Part shown: positions 8,554 to 16,768 of the stretch, piece after piece | Layout of the letters: the number at the start of each line of letters is the position of its first letter | Position numbering within the stretch: the first letter of the stretch is position 1 | Assembly (NCBI GenBank): GCA_043744255.1 | Contig: JAYTVA010000067.1 | Location: 10,989 to 74,988, forward strand | Direction: 5' to 3' | Source: UKL13-2 sp043744255 | GTDB lineage: Bacteria; Pseudomonadota; Gammaproteobacteria; Burkholderiales; Usitatibacteraceae | Length of the DNA: 64,000 nucleotides | Made by a program: the position numbers and the translations under genes | The notes under the pieces: model-generated | What the model saw: the letters and a program-made list of their open reading frames with translations, nothing else | Databases searched by the model: none | What the model was told of the DNA's origin: nothing

Positions 8554-9555
8554 GTGGCTTCTACACATTCCAGTACCGAACTTCAAACCGAAAAACTCGC
8601 CTACCTAACGGCTTGGGCCGCTATTGACAAATTGCCATCCGCAGATTGGCCTAGGGCACTTACATGCTTGTATCACGACCAACTTTCGTGGCATGGCCCG
8701 CATCCGATCAACGATCATCACGGCTCGGCTGCGGTGGTTGCGCATTTTTGGAAGCCATTCTTAAATTCATTTTCAGACCTTGAGCGTCGCGACGATATTT
8801 TGATTGCCGGCAGTTTCAAAGAGGGCAAGTGGGTCGGTGCGACCGGCTATTACACGGCAACATTTGGCAAAGACTGGCTCGGCATTAAGGCAACCGGCGG
8901 CGTGGTGAACATTCGCTACGGTGAATTTAGCCGCATGGAAGCGGGCAGGGTGCATGAGGTTTATGTGATCTTGGATATTTTGGATGTGATGCATCAGGCT
9001 GGTTGCTGGCCTGCGATGGTGCCAAAAAGTCGCGGCCCGCTTGATCGCGTGCCAGGACCCGCATCACGTGACGGTGTTGCCACGGTTGCCTGTCCGCAAG
9101 CCGAAAGCGAGCAAAGTTTGAAGCTGGTTGAAGCCATGATTGCGGGCTTGATGTCGTACGACGGCACCAGCCTTGATAGCATGGCGATGGAACGTTTTTG
9201 GCACCCGCATATGATGTGGTACGGGCCCGCCGGCATCGGCAGTTGTCGCCAACTAAAAGGATTCCAGGATGTCCACCAGCGCGCTTTCCTGACCGCGTTC
9301 CCCGACCGTCGTGGCGGCGATCACAAGGCGCGTTTGGGCGATGGCGCTTATGTAGGATCAACTGGCTGGCCGTCAGTGCGCGCCACTCACCTTGGCGCTT
9401 GGCAGGGACAGCCTGCAACGGGCAAAAAAATCAGTATGCGGGTGATGGATTTCTGGCGACGTGAGGAAAATTTGCTGCGCGAGAATTGGGTGTTCATCGA
9501 CATGATTGAACTGTTGCTACAAATGGATATTGATGTGATGGGCAGCTTGAAATGA
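8554..9555 (+). CDS. Double-domain SnoaL/NTF2-like protein
   Basis: 333 residues with two SnoaL-like (NTF2-fold) halves. The first, about residues 15-145, contains YHDQLSWHGP and a GYYTATFGKDWLGI core. The second, about 190-325, contains FWHPHMMWYGPAGIG and ends TGKKISMRVMDFW..LRENWVFIDM. The WHGP / WYGPAG positions look like equivalent active-site or ligand-facing loops of the two halves. Start is GTG at 8554 with AGGA about 10 bases upstream. It overlaps the MFS gene by 4 bases (ATGA), so the two are translationally coupled. The similar protein at 2-718 frames the locus on the other side. The reaction is unknown; polyketide-cyclase-like, dehydratase or ester-binding roles are all possible. 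Confidence 0.75.
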   Translation: MASTHSSTELQTEKLAYLTAWAAIDKLPSADWPRALTCLYHDQLSWHGPHPINDHHGSAAVVAHFWKPFLNSFSDLERRDDILIAGSFKEGKWVGATGYYTATFGKDWLGIKATGGVVNIRYGEFSRMEAGRVHEVYVILDILDVMHQAGCWPAMVPKSRGPLDRVPGPASRDGVATVACPQAESEQSLKLVEAMIAGLMSYDGTSLDSMAMERFWHPHMMWYGPAGIGSCRQLKGFQDVHQRAFLTAFPDRRGGDHKARLGDGAYVGSTGWPSVRATHLGAWQGQPATGKKISMRVMDFWRREENLLRENWVFIDMIELLLQMDIDVMGSLK

Positions 9556-10805
9556 ACGCGAGCGTATCTACCGGGGGTGATGCAACGGGCGCAACACACG
9601 CTGAAGATCTTTCACCGACGCGTCGCTGGATTATTTTTGCAGCGATTATGGGGGTGTATGCGTTTTACGCTTTTTGCTGGAATACCGAAAATTTTTTGCG
9701 CCCGTACATGGCCGAGTCCCTCAAGCTCACGCGCGAACAGGTTGCTGCATTTTATAGTTTGCAAGCGTTGGGCGCGCTGTTCGGCGCGGTGGTGTTACCA
9801 CAATTTGCTGACCGTTATAGCCGTCGTAACACGTTCACGCTGCTCGCGATTGGCTTTGGTTTAGCCTCGATCACATCCCTTGCGGTTTCAAGTTTTTATG
9901 GCGCGTTGATGCAGCGTTTTGTGATGGGCTTTTTTCTCGGTGGCGTGTTTGGCTGCGCGGTGAGTCTTTATGTAGGCTTGTTTTCTCAAACCATTCGGGG
10001 ACTGTTAGGCGGATTGGTGATGCTGGTTTACAACGGTGGCGACGCCGCGCTTTCTTGGTTTGGCCGTCACTACGCCGATCAATGGCAACTGGTGATGGTG
10101 TTCGGCGGCATTGGTGCCATTGTGTGCGCGGTATTGGTATTTTTCGTGGTGCCCAATGATCGCGTATTGATTCCTTGGGGCGGTCAACATGCGCGTACCA
10201 ACGCGCCAAAAAAACTCGCGCTGTTTGAACTGTTTGAAGGCAATTACTGGAAAATTACCCTGCGACTGGTGGTGCTGTGCGGGCTCAATTTTTTTGCATT
10301 CCAAGCTTTCAACGGGTGGATTACCACCTACCTGAAAGAAGATCTGCATTTTAATGCCGACATGGTGGGTAAATTACTGACTGCGCTGCATGTGGGCTCG
10401 ATGGTCGGTGCGATTATTTGGGGGCTATTGGCGGATCGGTTCGGGCGCAGATTTAATGCGCTCGGCTTTTTGTTGGCGGCCGCGTTCGTGGTGGTTTATC
10501 TCAATGTTCCGCCAAGTGCGCTGATGCTGGGCGTCACTGGCTTTTTCTATGGTGCGTGCCTAGTTTCAACTTGCGTATGGGGCCCCTATTTTGCGGAGCT
10601 ATATCCTGAACATTTGCGCGCCACCGCAGCATCTATTTTTAACTGGGGTCGTATCGTGTCACTGTTCGGTGCATTGGTCGCGGGTGCGATTGCGCAACGC
10701 TATGGGTTGCACACAATTATGTATATCGGCGGTGCCACATTTTTATTTGGCGCGGTGGTTTGGTGGAGCCTGCCCGAAACCCTCGGCACAGACGTCACGC
10801 CGTAA
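9552..10805 (+). CDS. MFS transporter
   Basis: Major facilitator superfamily carrier of 417 residues with about 12 hydrophobic segments. The conserved loop 2-3 motif appears as FADRYSRRNTF and its second-half counterpart as LLADRFGRRFNA. FFYGACLVSTCVWGPYFAELYPEHLRATA resembles the sugar/organic-acid porter signature (AELFPTRVRATG type) seen in aromatic-acid and sialate-like carriers. It is coupled to the upstream SnoaL-like gene by a 4-base overlap. A perfect hairpin without a T-run follows at 10850-10868. The likely role is inner-membrane uptake of the compound released by the exported glycosidase; the specific substrate is inferred from context only. Confidence 0.9.
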   Translation: MNASVSTGGDATGATHAEDLSPTRRWIIFAAIMGVYAFYAFCWNTENFLRPYMAESLKLTREQVAAFYSLQALGALFGAVVLPQFADRYSRRNTFTLLAIGFGLASITSLAVSSFYGALMQRFVMGFFLGGVFGCAVSLYVGLFSQTIRGLLGGLVMLVYNGGDAALSWFGRHYADQWQLVMVFGGIGAIVCAVLVFFVVPNDRVLIPWGGQHARTNAPKKLALFELFEGNYWKITLRLVVLCGLNFFAFQAFNGWITTYLKEDLHFNADMVGKLLTALHVGSMVGAIIWGLLADRFGRRFNALGFLLAAAFVVVYLNVPPSALMLGVTGFFYGACLVSTCVWGPYFAELYPEHLRATAASIFNWGRIVSLFGALVAGAIAQRYGLHTIMYIGGATFLFGAVVWWSLPETLGTDVTP

Positions 10806-11329
10806 CACACGGAATGAGTGGGCAGGTTCAGACCATTAGAGCCACCAACGGGAGCGCATCGCGCTCCCCTAGGTGACATTTACTTTGCGCCAACGCGCAG
10901 CGCTGTCTATTTTCGAAAAAACTTAGTATAATCAACACGCTGTGCAGGTTTGACACATAAGTTCACTAGAAAAGGCGTGCTTGCGTCGCTAACCGGACAC
11001 GCCATCCTGCCGCGTCATTGGTGTTTGCGGATACTCCACGTCAACCAACGCAGTCACTGCCCGTTTTTCGGGGGCGGTGTTGGGATGATGGGTTCGATCT
11101 AACCGAGGACTCAGCAGCCAGAAATACCGCACCGAATCGTCGTCGCATCTGCCCGTGACGTGAAGCGAGTGTTAGTTCGGAGACGTTTCCGTACCAACCT
11201 CTGCGACGCATGCGTGCTGTCAGGCGCAAAGCTTTTCGGGGGAATGGGTCGCAAGGTTTTACCCGCATCGCGTTTTACCCGTCGCACTCAACAACACTCA
11301 CTCACTCACTATCACCATCAGGAGTCACC
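10806..11329. other. Long intergenic region before the comEA-like gene, with hairpins and no supported ORF
   Basis: About 520 bases without a convincing gene. Visible: a perfect 8-bp hairpin GGGAGCGC-ATC-GCGCTCCC at 10850-10868, with no T-run, just after the MFS stop; a TATAAT at 10927-10932 without a good -35; an isolated perfect TTGACA at 10950-10955; a stem GGCGTG/CACGCC at 10974-10979 with 10998-11003; and a G/C-rich stem around 11053-11079. A CAGGAG ribosome-binding site at 11319-11324 serves the ATG at 11330. A structured leader or small RNA is possible, but I recognise no known RNA family here. Confidence 0.4.
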
Positions 11330-12109
11330 ATGAAAAAAATCCTAGCCATCGTTAGCGCGTTCTTCGCGTCTATCAGCATCGCCTTCGCGGCGGTGAACGT
11401 TAACACTGCAACCAAAGAAGAGCTGATGAGCCTCAACGGCATCGGCGAAGTCAAGGCGCAGGCCATCATCGACCATCGCACCAAGAACGGCCCATTCAAG
11501 TCAATGGCTGATCTGGACAAAGTGCCTGGCATCGGCGAAGGCACGTTGAAGAAACTGGAAAAAGACGTATCCCTTTCCGGCAAAACCACCGCCGTTGCCC
11601 CAGCTGCCCCAGCGAAAGCCGACGCTAAAGCCGACGTAAAAGCTGCTGCCCCAGCCGCACCTGCTGCTGCCAAAGCTGATGCTAAAGCCGCTGCCCCAGC
11701 CGCTGCTGCCAAAGCCGACATGAAAGCCGATGCAAAAGCAGCTGCACCAGTTGCTGCCAAAGCTGCTGACATGAAAAAAGACGCAGCTCCAGCTAAAGCT
11801 GATGCTAAGGTAGACGCTAAAGCAGCGCCAGCCAAAGACAAAGCCATGGCTGCTGATGCAAAGAAAGCCGACACGAAAGAAATGACCCGTGCCGAGAAGA
11901 AAGCCGCTGCTGCTGAAGAGAAAAAAGCTAAAGCAGAAGCTGCCAAGAAAGACAACGCCGACAAAGCTGCTAAAGCCGCCGAAGCCAAGAAAGCCAAAGC
12001 TGACAAAGCCAAAGCCGACAAAGAAGCCAAAGCTGCTGCTGCCAAGCCAGCCAAAGCTGACAAGCCAGTCGCCAAGAAAGACGACAACAAAGACGCACCG
12101 AAGAAGTGA
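11330..12109 (+). CDS. comEA: ComEA-like helix-hairpin-helix protein with Lys/Ala-rich tail
   Basis: 259 residues. Residues 1-20 (MKKILAIVSAFFASISIAFA) form a signal peptide. Residues 21-85 are a ComEA-type double helix-hairpin-helix DNA-binding unit: VNVNTATKEELMSLNGIG, then FKSMADLDKVPGIGEGTLKK. From about residue 86 to the end the chain is almost only Ala, Lys, Pro and Asp, in repeats such as AKADAKAA and KADKAK. It resembles histone H1 / AlgP-type tails. ComEA binds double-stranded DNA at the cell surface or in the periplasm during transformation; the long basic tail would add non-specific DNA affinity. Start chosen at 11330: CAGGAG lies 5 bases upstream and the signal peptide begins there. 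A strong terminator follows. Ordinary single-domain ComEA proteins end right after the HhH. Confidence 0.8.
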   Translation: MKKILAIVSAFFASISIAFAAVNVNTATKEELMSLNGIGEVKAQAIIDHRTKNGPFKSMADLDKVPGIGEGTLKKLEKDVSLSGKTTAVAPAAPAKADAKADVKAAAPAAPAAAKADAKAAAPAAAAKADMKADAKAAAPVAAKAADMKKDAAPAKADAKVDAKAAPAKDKAMAADAKKADTKEMTRAEKKAAAAEEKKAKAEAAKKDNADKAAKAAEAKKAKADKAKADKEAKAAAAKPAKADKPVAKKDDNKDAPKK

Positions 12110-12155
12110 TTTCGCGCCTTCGTACAGCGCTGCAAAGCGCTGTGTCGGTTTCAAC

Positions 12156-12186
12156 AAAAAGCCCCGCAGTTGCGGGGCTTTTTGTT
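12156..12186 (+). terminator. Rho-independent terminator after the comEA-like gene
   Basis: Perfect stem GCCCCGCA (12161-12168) / TGCGGGGC (12171-12178) with a 2-base loop. Five A precede and five T follow it. The symmetric A/T flanks let it serve the ppx gene arriving from the other strand as well. Confidence 0.9.
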
Positions 12187-12214
12187 TCTGGAAGCGGACG
12201 ATTCGTTAGTCTAT

Positions 12215-13705
12215 CTATGCAAGCGAGAGGGTTACGCCAACGTTCGCCCACTCAGTGGCTTCTTGGCTCAGTTCATAGGCGGTCAAATCGTTACGCGCCA
12301 GCCAATCTGGTTCCACGTCCAATCGGAAACTGCGTGTAGTCAATTCGTCACGCGAGAGTTTGAATGCGCAGGCGTTGATGTTGCGGCGGCTACGCGAGAG
12401 CAGTACCGCAAGCCTCATCGGGAGCGCGCGTGCGATGAAATCTGCGTCGTTGATCGCGTCTGCATGGAGTTTGGAAAGCTTGCCGCGCTGCGCAAGGATC
12501 AACGTTGATAACGCCGCTTGCTCCCGCTTGGAAAATCCCGGCATGTCGGCGTTGGCGATGATGTAGGTGGAATGTTTATGAAACCCCGCTTGCGCGATCG
12601 AGATGCCAAGTTCATGCAAACGGCACGCCCAGCCTAGAGTTTGGCGGGTTTGAAATTTTCGCTCTTCGTCGCGTTCGGTATCGACAGCATTGAAAAAACG
12701 TTTCGCCAACGCTTCCACGCGTACTGCTTGCGCTTGATCGACGTGATAGCGCTTTGCAAATTGGGTGACGGTGGCATCGCGAATGTCTTCGTGAAAACCG
12801 CGGCCGAGTAAATCTTGCAACACACCATCACGGAGCGCGGTATCGGCAATCATCATGCTGTCGATCTCAAGCTCCGCGAACGCGGCACACATGATTGCGA
12901 GTGCGCCCGGTAGCACGGGCACACGATCCCCGCGCACGCCAGGTAAATCGAGGTCTTTGAAATTACCTGCCTTGAGCGCTTTGTCTTTCAACCACGCGAG
13001 GCCGTCGCGCGTGATATTGCCGTTTGTCTGCTTGTTTTCGCCGAGGATGGTCCCCAGCGCCTTGGCGCTACCACTCGACCCATAGGCCTCACGCCAGCCC
13101 TCCTTGCGGAACGGTGTAGCGATCGACTCCAGTTCGCGGGCAGCGGCGAATTCAGCTTCCTTGAACGATTTCTTGTCGAGCTTTCCATTCGGAAAGAAGC
13201 GCTCCGAGTAGCTCACACATCCCATGTACAAGCTATCCACCAGCTTGGGTCGCAGGCGATGGCCGATGATGAATTCGGTCGAGCCACCGCCGATGTCTAC
13301 CACCAGCCGATTGTGGTTTGCGGGCGGCAAATAGTGAGCGACACCAAGATAGATGAGTCGCGCCTCTTCACGCCCGGCAATGATTTCGATGGGATAGCCG
13401 AGCGCAGCTTCTGCGTCGCGGACGAATGCGCTGGCATTTTTTGCCACACGCAAGGCATTGGTGCCGACTACGCGCACTGCGTCTTTGGGCAATCCGCGCA
13501 GACGCTCCGAGAATATCCGCAGCGTGGTGAGCGCGCGTGCCGCCGTGGCGGCGTCGATCAGTTTTTCTGACGTCACACCCGCCCCAAGCCGCACCGTTTC
13601 CTTCAGGCTATCGAGGGGATAAAGCTGGTGATCGACCACGCGCGCAATCTGCAAATGAAAGCTATTCGAGCCGAGATCGACCGCCGCGAGAGTGTGATGA
13701 GGCAT
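12215..13705 (-). CDS. ppx: Exopolyphosphatase (Ppx/GppA family)
   Basis: Ppx/GppA phosphatase of 496 residues, normal length. It hydrolyses terminal phosphates of polyphosphate (or pppGpp) in the cytosol. The ASKHA nucleotide-binding fold is visible: AAVDLGSNSFHLQIARV at residues 7-23 (phosphate-1), VDIGGGSTEF near 140 (phosphate-2) and GSSGSAKALG. An HD-like C-terminal half (CRLHELGISIAQAGFHKH) follows. It is divergent from ppk across 140 bases containing a Pho-box-like element, so synthesis and degradation genes share one control region. Ppx rather than GppA is favoured by length and by pairing with ppk. Confidence 0.93.
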   Translation of the reverse strand: MPHHTLAAVDLGSNSFHLQIARVVDHQLYPLDSLKETVRLGAGVTSEKLIDAATAARALTTLRIFSERLRGLPKDAVRVVGTNALRVAKNASAFVRDAEAALGYPIEIIAGREEARLIYLGVAHYLPPANHNRLVVDIGGGSTEFIIGHRLRPKLVDSLYMGCVSYSERFFPNGKLDKKSFKEAEFAAARELESIATPFRKEGWREAYGSSGSAKALGTILGENKQTNGNITRDGLAWLKDKALKAGNFKDLDLPGVRGDRVPVLPGALAIMCAAFAELEIDSMMIADTALRDGVLQDLLGRGFHEDIRDATVTQFAKRYHVDQAQAVRVEALAKRFFNAVDTERDEERKFQTRQTLGWACRLHELGISIAQAGFHKHSTYIIANADMPGFSKREQAALSTLILAQRGKLSKLHADAINDADFIARALPMRLAVLLSRSRRNINACAFKLSRDELTTRSFRLDVEPDWLARNDLTAYELSQEATEWANVGVTLSLA

Positions 13706-13772
13706 GAAATTTTGTGGTGAGAAAGTTTGCGCAGTATGTCACAGCGAAGTGTTCGGGATGGCGATGTGCGTC

Positions 13773-13805
13773 GGTCATGAAAACGTCATAAGCTGTCGGT
13801 ATTGT
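13773..13805 (+). promoter_or_regulatory. Candidate Pho box and -10 in the ppx/ppk gap
   Basis: Three similar heptamers in line: GGTCATG (13773-13779), CGTCATA (13784-13790) and TGTCGGT (13794-13800). The first two are spaced 11 bp with an AAAA spacer, which is the geometry of PhoB-binding direct repeats (CTGTCAT-type). A TATTGT at 13800-13805 sits where the -10 of a PhoB-activated promoter reading towards ppk would be. Pattern match by eye; not tested against a matrix. Confidence 0.45.
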
Positions 13806-13845
13806 GAAGCCACATTCCAAAAAATCGAAGTCAAATTCGTTAAGC

Positions 13846-15954
13846 ATGCCCATCAAAAAAAGTGCAAGTCGATTTCTCAATCGGGAAATCCAGTTGCTCT
13901 CGTTTAACCGTCGCGTGCTGGCGCAGGCCGAAGATCCCACTGTGCCCTTACTCGAACGCCTGAAATATCTGGCGATTGTGTCGTCGAATCTGGATGAGTT
14001 TTTCGAGATTCGTGTCGCGGGTCTGAAGGAACAGATCAAACTTTTTTCTGCGGCGCGCAGCACCGACGGGCTCACCGCCCAGACCACGTTTAGATTGGTC
14101 GCCATCGAGGCGCACAAGTTGGTGAAACGCCAATATGCGTTGCTCAACGAGCAGCTACTCCCCGCGCTGGCGAACGCGGACATTCAATTCGTCCGCCGCA
14201 CCCATTGGACGCCGACCCAGCAGGTGTGGATCAAGGATTTTTTCTTCCGCGAAATGATGCCGCTGTTGACGCCCATTGGCCTCGATCCGGTGCACCCGTT
14301 TCCGCGTGTGTTCAACAAGTCGCTGAATTTTGCAGTTGAGCTAGCGGGGCGGGATGCGTTTGGGCGGGAAGCCGAGCGCGCGATTGTGCAGGCACCGCGT
14401 GTGTTGCCGCGCCTCATTAAATTGCCACCAGAGCTGTGTGAAGGGGGCGACCGATTCATTTTTCTAACGTCCATCTTGCACGCCCATGTCGGCGAATTAT
14501 TTACTGGCCTTAAGGTGCTCGGCTGCTATCAATTTCGCGTCACCAGAAATTCCGATTTATTCGTCGATGAGGAAGAGGTAAAGAATTTGCGTATCGCCTT
14601 GCAGGGCGAGCTGCCGCTACGGCACTTGGGCGATGCGGTGCGGCTCGAAGTAGCAGATATTTGCTCCGAACCAATGACGAAGTTCCTGCTCGCGCAATTT
14701 GAATTGAAGAAAGCAGATTTGTATCGTGTCAATGGCCCCGTCAATTTGGTGCGCTTGATGAGTGTGCCCGATCAGCTCGCGCGGGCCGACCTCAAGTTCC
14801 CACCGTTCGTTGCGGGTCTCCCGAAGTTGCTGCAAAAATTGGCGCGCACAACCACCGCGCCAAACATTTTTGACACCCTCAAAAAACATGATGTGTTGCT
14901 GCACCATCCATTTCAAAGCTTCGCACCGGTAATTGAATTCATCCAGCAAGCCGCGCGCGACCCACAAGTGGTTGCGATCAAGCAAACCGTCTATCGCACC
15001 GGTACCGATTCGGCGATCATGGAAGCGCTAATTGACGCTGCCACGCGTGGCAAAGAGGTGACGGTGGTGGTGGAACTGATGGCGCGCTTTGATGAGGAAG
15101 CGAACTTGGATTGGGCCGAAAAACTCGAAGCCGTGGGTGCGCATGTGGTGTACGGCGTCGTTGGCCACAAGACCCACGCAAAGATGGCGCTCATCGTGCG
15201 CCGCGAGTTTAGAAACGGTGGCAAAGGCCCAACCGTGCTGCGGCGTTACGCGCACTTGGGCACGGGCAACTACCACACCCGCACCGCGCGGCTTTATACC
15301 GATTTTGGTCTGCTGACCGCAAGTGGCAGCTTGTGCGCAGATGTCAACCAGGTATTCGCGCAGCTCACGGGGCTCGGCAAGGCGGCTCAGTTGAAACAGA
15401 TATGGCAGGCGCCGTTCACTCTGCACGCAAAAGTGATCGCCGCGATTGAGCATGAAATCAAGATCGCAAAGTTGGGCAAGCGTGCGGCCATCATCGCCAA
15501 GATGAATTCGCTGGTCGATCCAGAGGTGATTGATGCGTTGTATCGGGCGTCGAACGCGGGCGTGAAAATTGACCTGATCGTGCGCGGCGTGTGCGCATTG
15601 CGCCCGGGTGTTGCTGGCTTATCGAAAAATATTCGTGTGCGTTCCATTGTCGGGCGATTTTTGGAGCACTCGCGGATTTTTTATTTTCGTGATGCTGGTC
15701 GCGAACGCGTGATGCTGTCGAGCGCGGATTGGATGGAGCGCAATTTTTTTCGCCGCATCGAAACCTGTTTTCCAGTCACCGACGCCAAGCTTAAAGAGCG
15801 CGTAATCGAAGAGGGGCTGCGACCATATCTAACTGACAACAGCGAAGCTTGGGAGATGAGCGCAGGCGGCAGTTACGTCCGCAAACGTGCGTCAAACAAA
15901 CAGATCAGAAAGTCTGCGCAAGAGGCGCTGCTGCAACAACTAAGCGCGCAGTAA
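13846..15954 (+). CDS. ppk: Polyphosphate kinase 1
   Basis: PPK1, 702 residues, typical length. It makes inorganic polyphosphate reversibly from ATP. Order of domains: N-domain (FLNREIQLLSFNRRVLAQA; SSNLDEFFEIRVAGLKEQ), H-domain, then two phospholipase-D-like C-domains. The phosphorylated catalytic His is in VVGHKTHAKMAL near residue 450. The ATP-site Arg region IKQTVYRTGTDS and the terminal signature SSADWMERNFFRRIE are present. Start: ATG at 13846 gives the usual MPIKKSASRFLNRE beginning; an in-frame GTG at 13804 would overlap the putative -10. It is divergent from ppx and converges on bamD with a 2-base gap. Confidence 0.96.
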   Translation: MPIKKSASRFLNREIQLLSFNRRVLAQAEDPTVPLLERLKYLAIVSSNLDEFFEIRVAGLKEQIKLFSAARSTDGLTAQTTFRLVAIEAHKLVKRQYALLNEQLLPALANADIQFVRRTHWTPTQQVWIKDFFFREMMPLLTPIGLDPVHPFPRVFNKSLNFAVELAGRDAFGREAERAIVQAPRVLPRLIKLPPELCEGGDRFIFLTSILHAHVGELFTGLKVLGCYQFRVTRNSDLFVDEEEVKNLRIALQGELPLRHLGDAVRLEVADICSEPMTKFLLAQFELKKADLYRVNGPVNLVRLMSVPDQLARADLKFPPFVAGLPKLLQKLARTTTAPNIFDTLKKHDVLLHHPFQSFAPVIEFIQQAARDPQVVAIKQTVYRTGTDSAIMEALIDAATRGKEVTVVVELMARFDEEANLDWAEKLEAVGAHVVYGVVGHKTHAKMALIVRREFRNGGKGPTVLRRYAHLGTGNYHTRTARLYTDFGLLTASGSLCADVNQVFAQLTGLGKAAQLKQIWQAPFTLHAKVIAAIEHEIKIAKLGKRAAIIAKMNSLVDPEVIDALYRASNAGVKIDLIVRGVCALRPGVAGLSKNIRVRSIVGRFLEHSRIFYFRDAGRERVMLSSADWMERNFFRRIETCFPVTDAKLKERVIEEGLRPYLTDNSEAWEMSAGGSYVRKRASNKQIRKSAQEALLQQLSAQ

Positions 15955-15956
15955 CG

Positions 15957-16760
15957 CTACCAAAGTTTCCACCACGGAAGCCCACCACCCTTGGCGGCGA
16001 CATTATTCGGAAAATTTTTCTCGAGCACGCGACGCGAGTCGGCGGCGAGTTCCGGCAACTCCATTTTCTCGTACGCGGCGATGCTGATGACCAGTGCATC
16101 CTGGGTCGCGGGTGCCTGCGGGTAGCGCGACAAGACGTTCTGCGCGCGGCTGGTGGCAGCCACATAGGCACCACGATTGAGATAGTAACGGGCGACCGCC
16201 ACATCGTGCTTGGCGAGAGCATTCACCAAATAGGCCATGCGCGTGCGCGAATCGTCGGCGTAGCGGCTGTCGGGGAAGCGCACCACCAAATCCTTGAACG
16301 CATCAAACGATTCACGTAACGCTTTCGGGTCGCGCTCGGCGGGATCCAGATTCAGTGCGTCGCCGAACAACCCGAGGTCTGGTTTGAAGTACGCCAATGC
16401 TTTCAAATACAGCGCGTAGTCGAGTGCAGCATGATTCGGGTGCAGCTTGATGAAGCGATCCGTGGCAGCGGTGGCTTGTGCGGTGTCGCCTTCCTTGTAG
16501 TAAGCGTAGGCAATATCGAGCTGCGCTTGCTGCGCATAGCGACCAAATGGGTAGCGCGCTTCGAGCGCTTCGTAGAGCTTAACGGCACCGGCGTAGTTGC
16601 CGGAGTCGAGATCATTCTTGGCATTCTTGTAAAACTCTTCAACGGTCCAGTTCTTTTGTTCATTGACCTTATCGCCGAACATGCTACAGCCGGACAGCAA
16701 GAGTGCGACGCTCGCGAACGCGGCGATGAGGAGCTTAGGGATGCAGTTTTGTCGTGTCAT
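15957..16760 (-). CDS. bamD: Outer membrane assembly lipoprotein BamD (ComL)
   Basis: BamD, the essential TPR lipoprotein of the BAM complex that inserts beta-barrel proteins into the outer membrane. 267 residues, family length. Signal peptide with lipobox LLSGC, lipidated Cys at residue 25. TPR-like repeats run from about residue 40 (WTVEEFYKNAKNDLDSGNYAGAVKLYEALEARYPFG) through YALYLKALAYF and YADDSRTRMAYLVN. Start: ATG at 16760, which places the signal peptide correctly; a longer frame to 16805 would run into rluD. It is divergent from rluD with only 8 bases between start codons, so each promoter must lie inside the other gene. Confidence 0.95.
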   Translation of the reverse strand: MTRQNCIPKLLIAAFASVALLLSGCSMFGDKVNEQKNWTVEEFYKNAKNDLDSGNYAGAVKLYEALEARYPFGRYAQQAQLDIAYAYYKEGDTAQATAATDRFIKLHPNHAALDYALYLKALAYFKPDLGLFGDALNLDPAERDPKALRESFDAFKDLVVRFPDSRYADDSRTRMAYLVNALAKHDVAVARYYLNRGAYVAATSRAQNVLSRYPQAPATQDALVISIAAYEKMELPELAADSRRVLEKNFPNNVAAKGGGLPWWKLW

Positions 16761-16768
16761 ACTTTGGC

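Noticed and set aside
11302..12157. Long antisense open frames (277 and 218 residues, Ala/Ser- and Phe/Gly-rich) opposite the comEA-like gene
   Set aside because: They arise from the repetitive GCT/AAA codons of the sense gene; no ribosome-binding site or family similarity.
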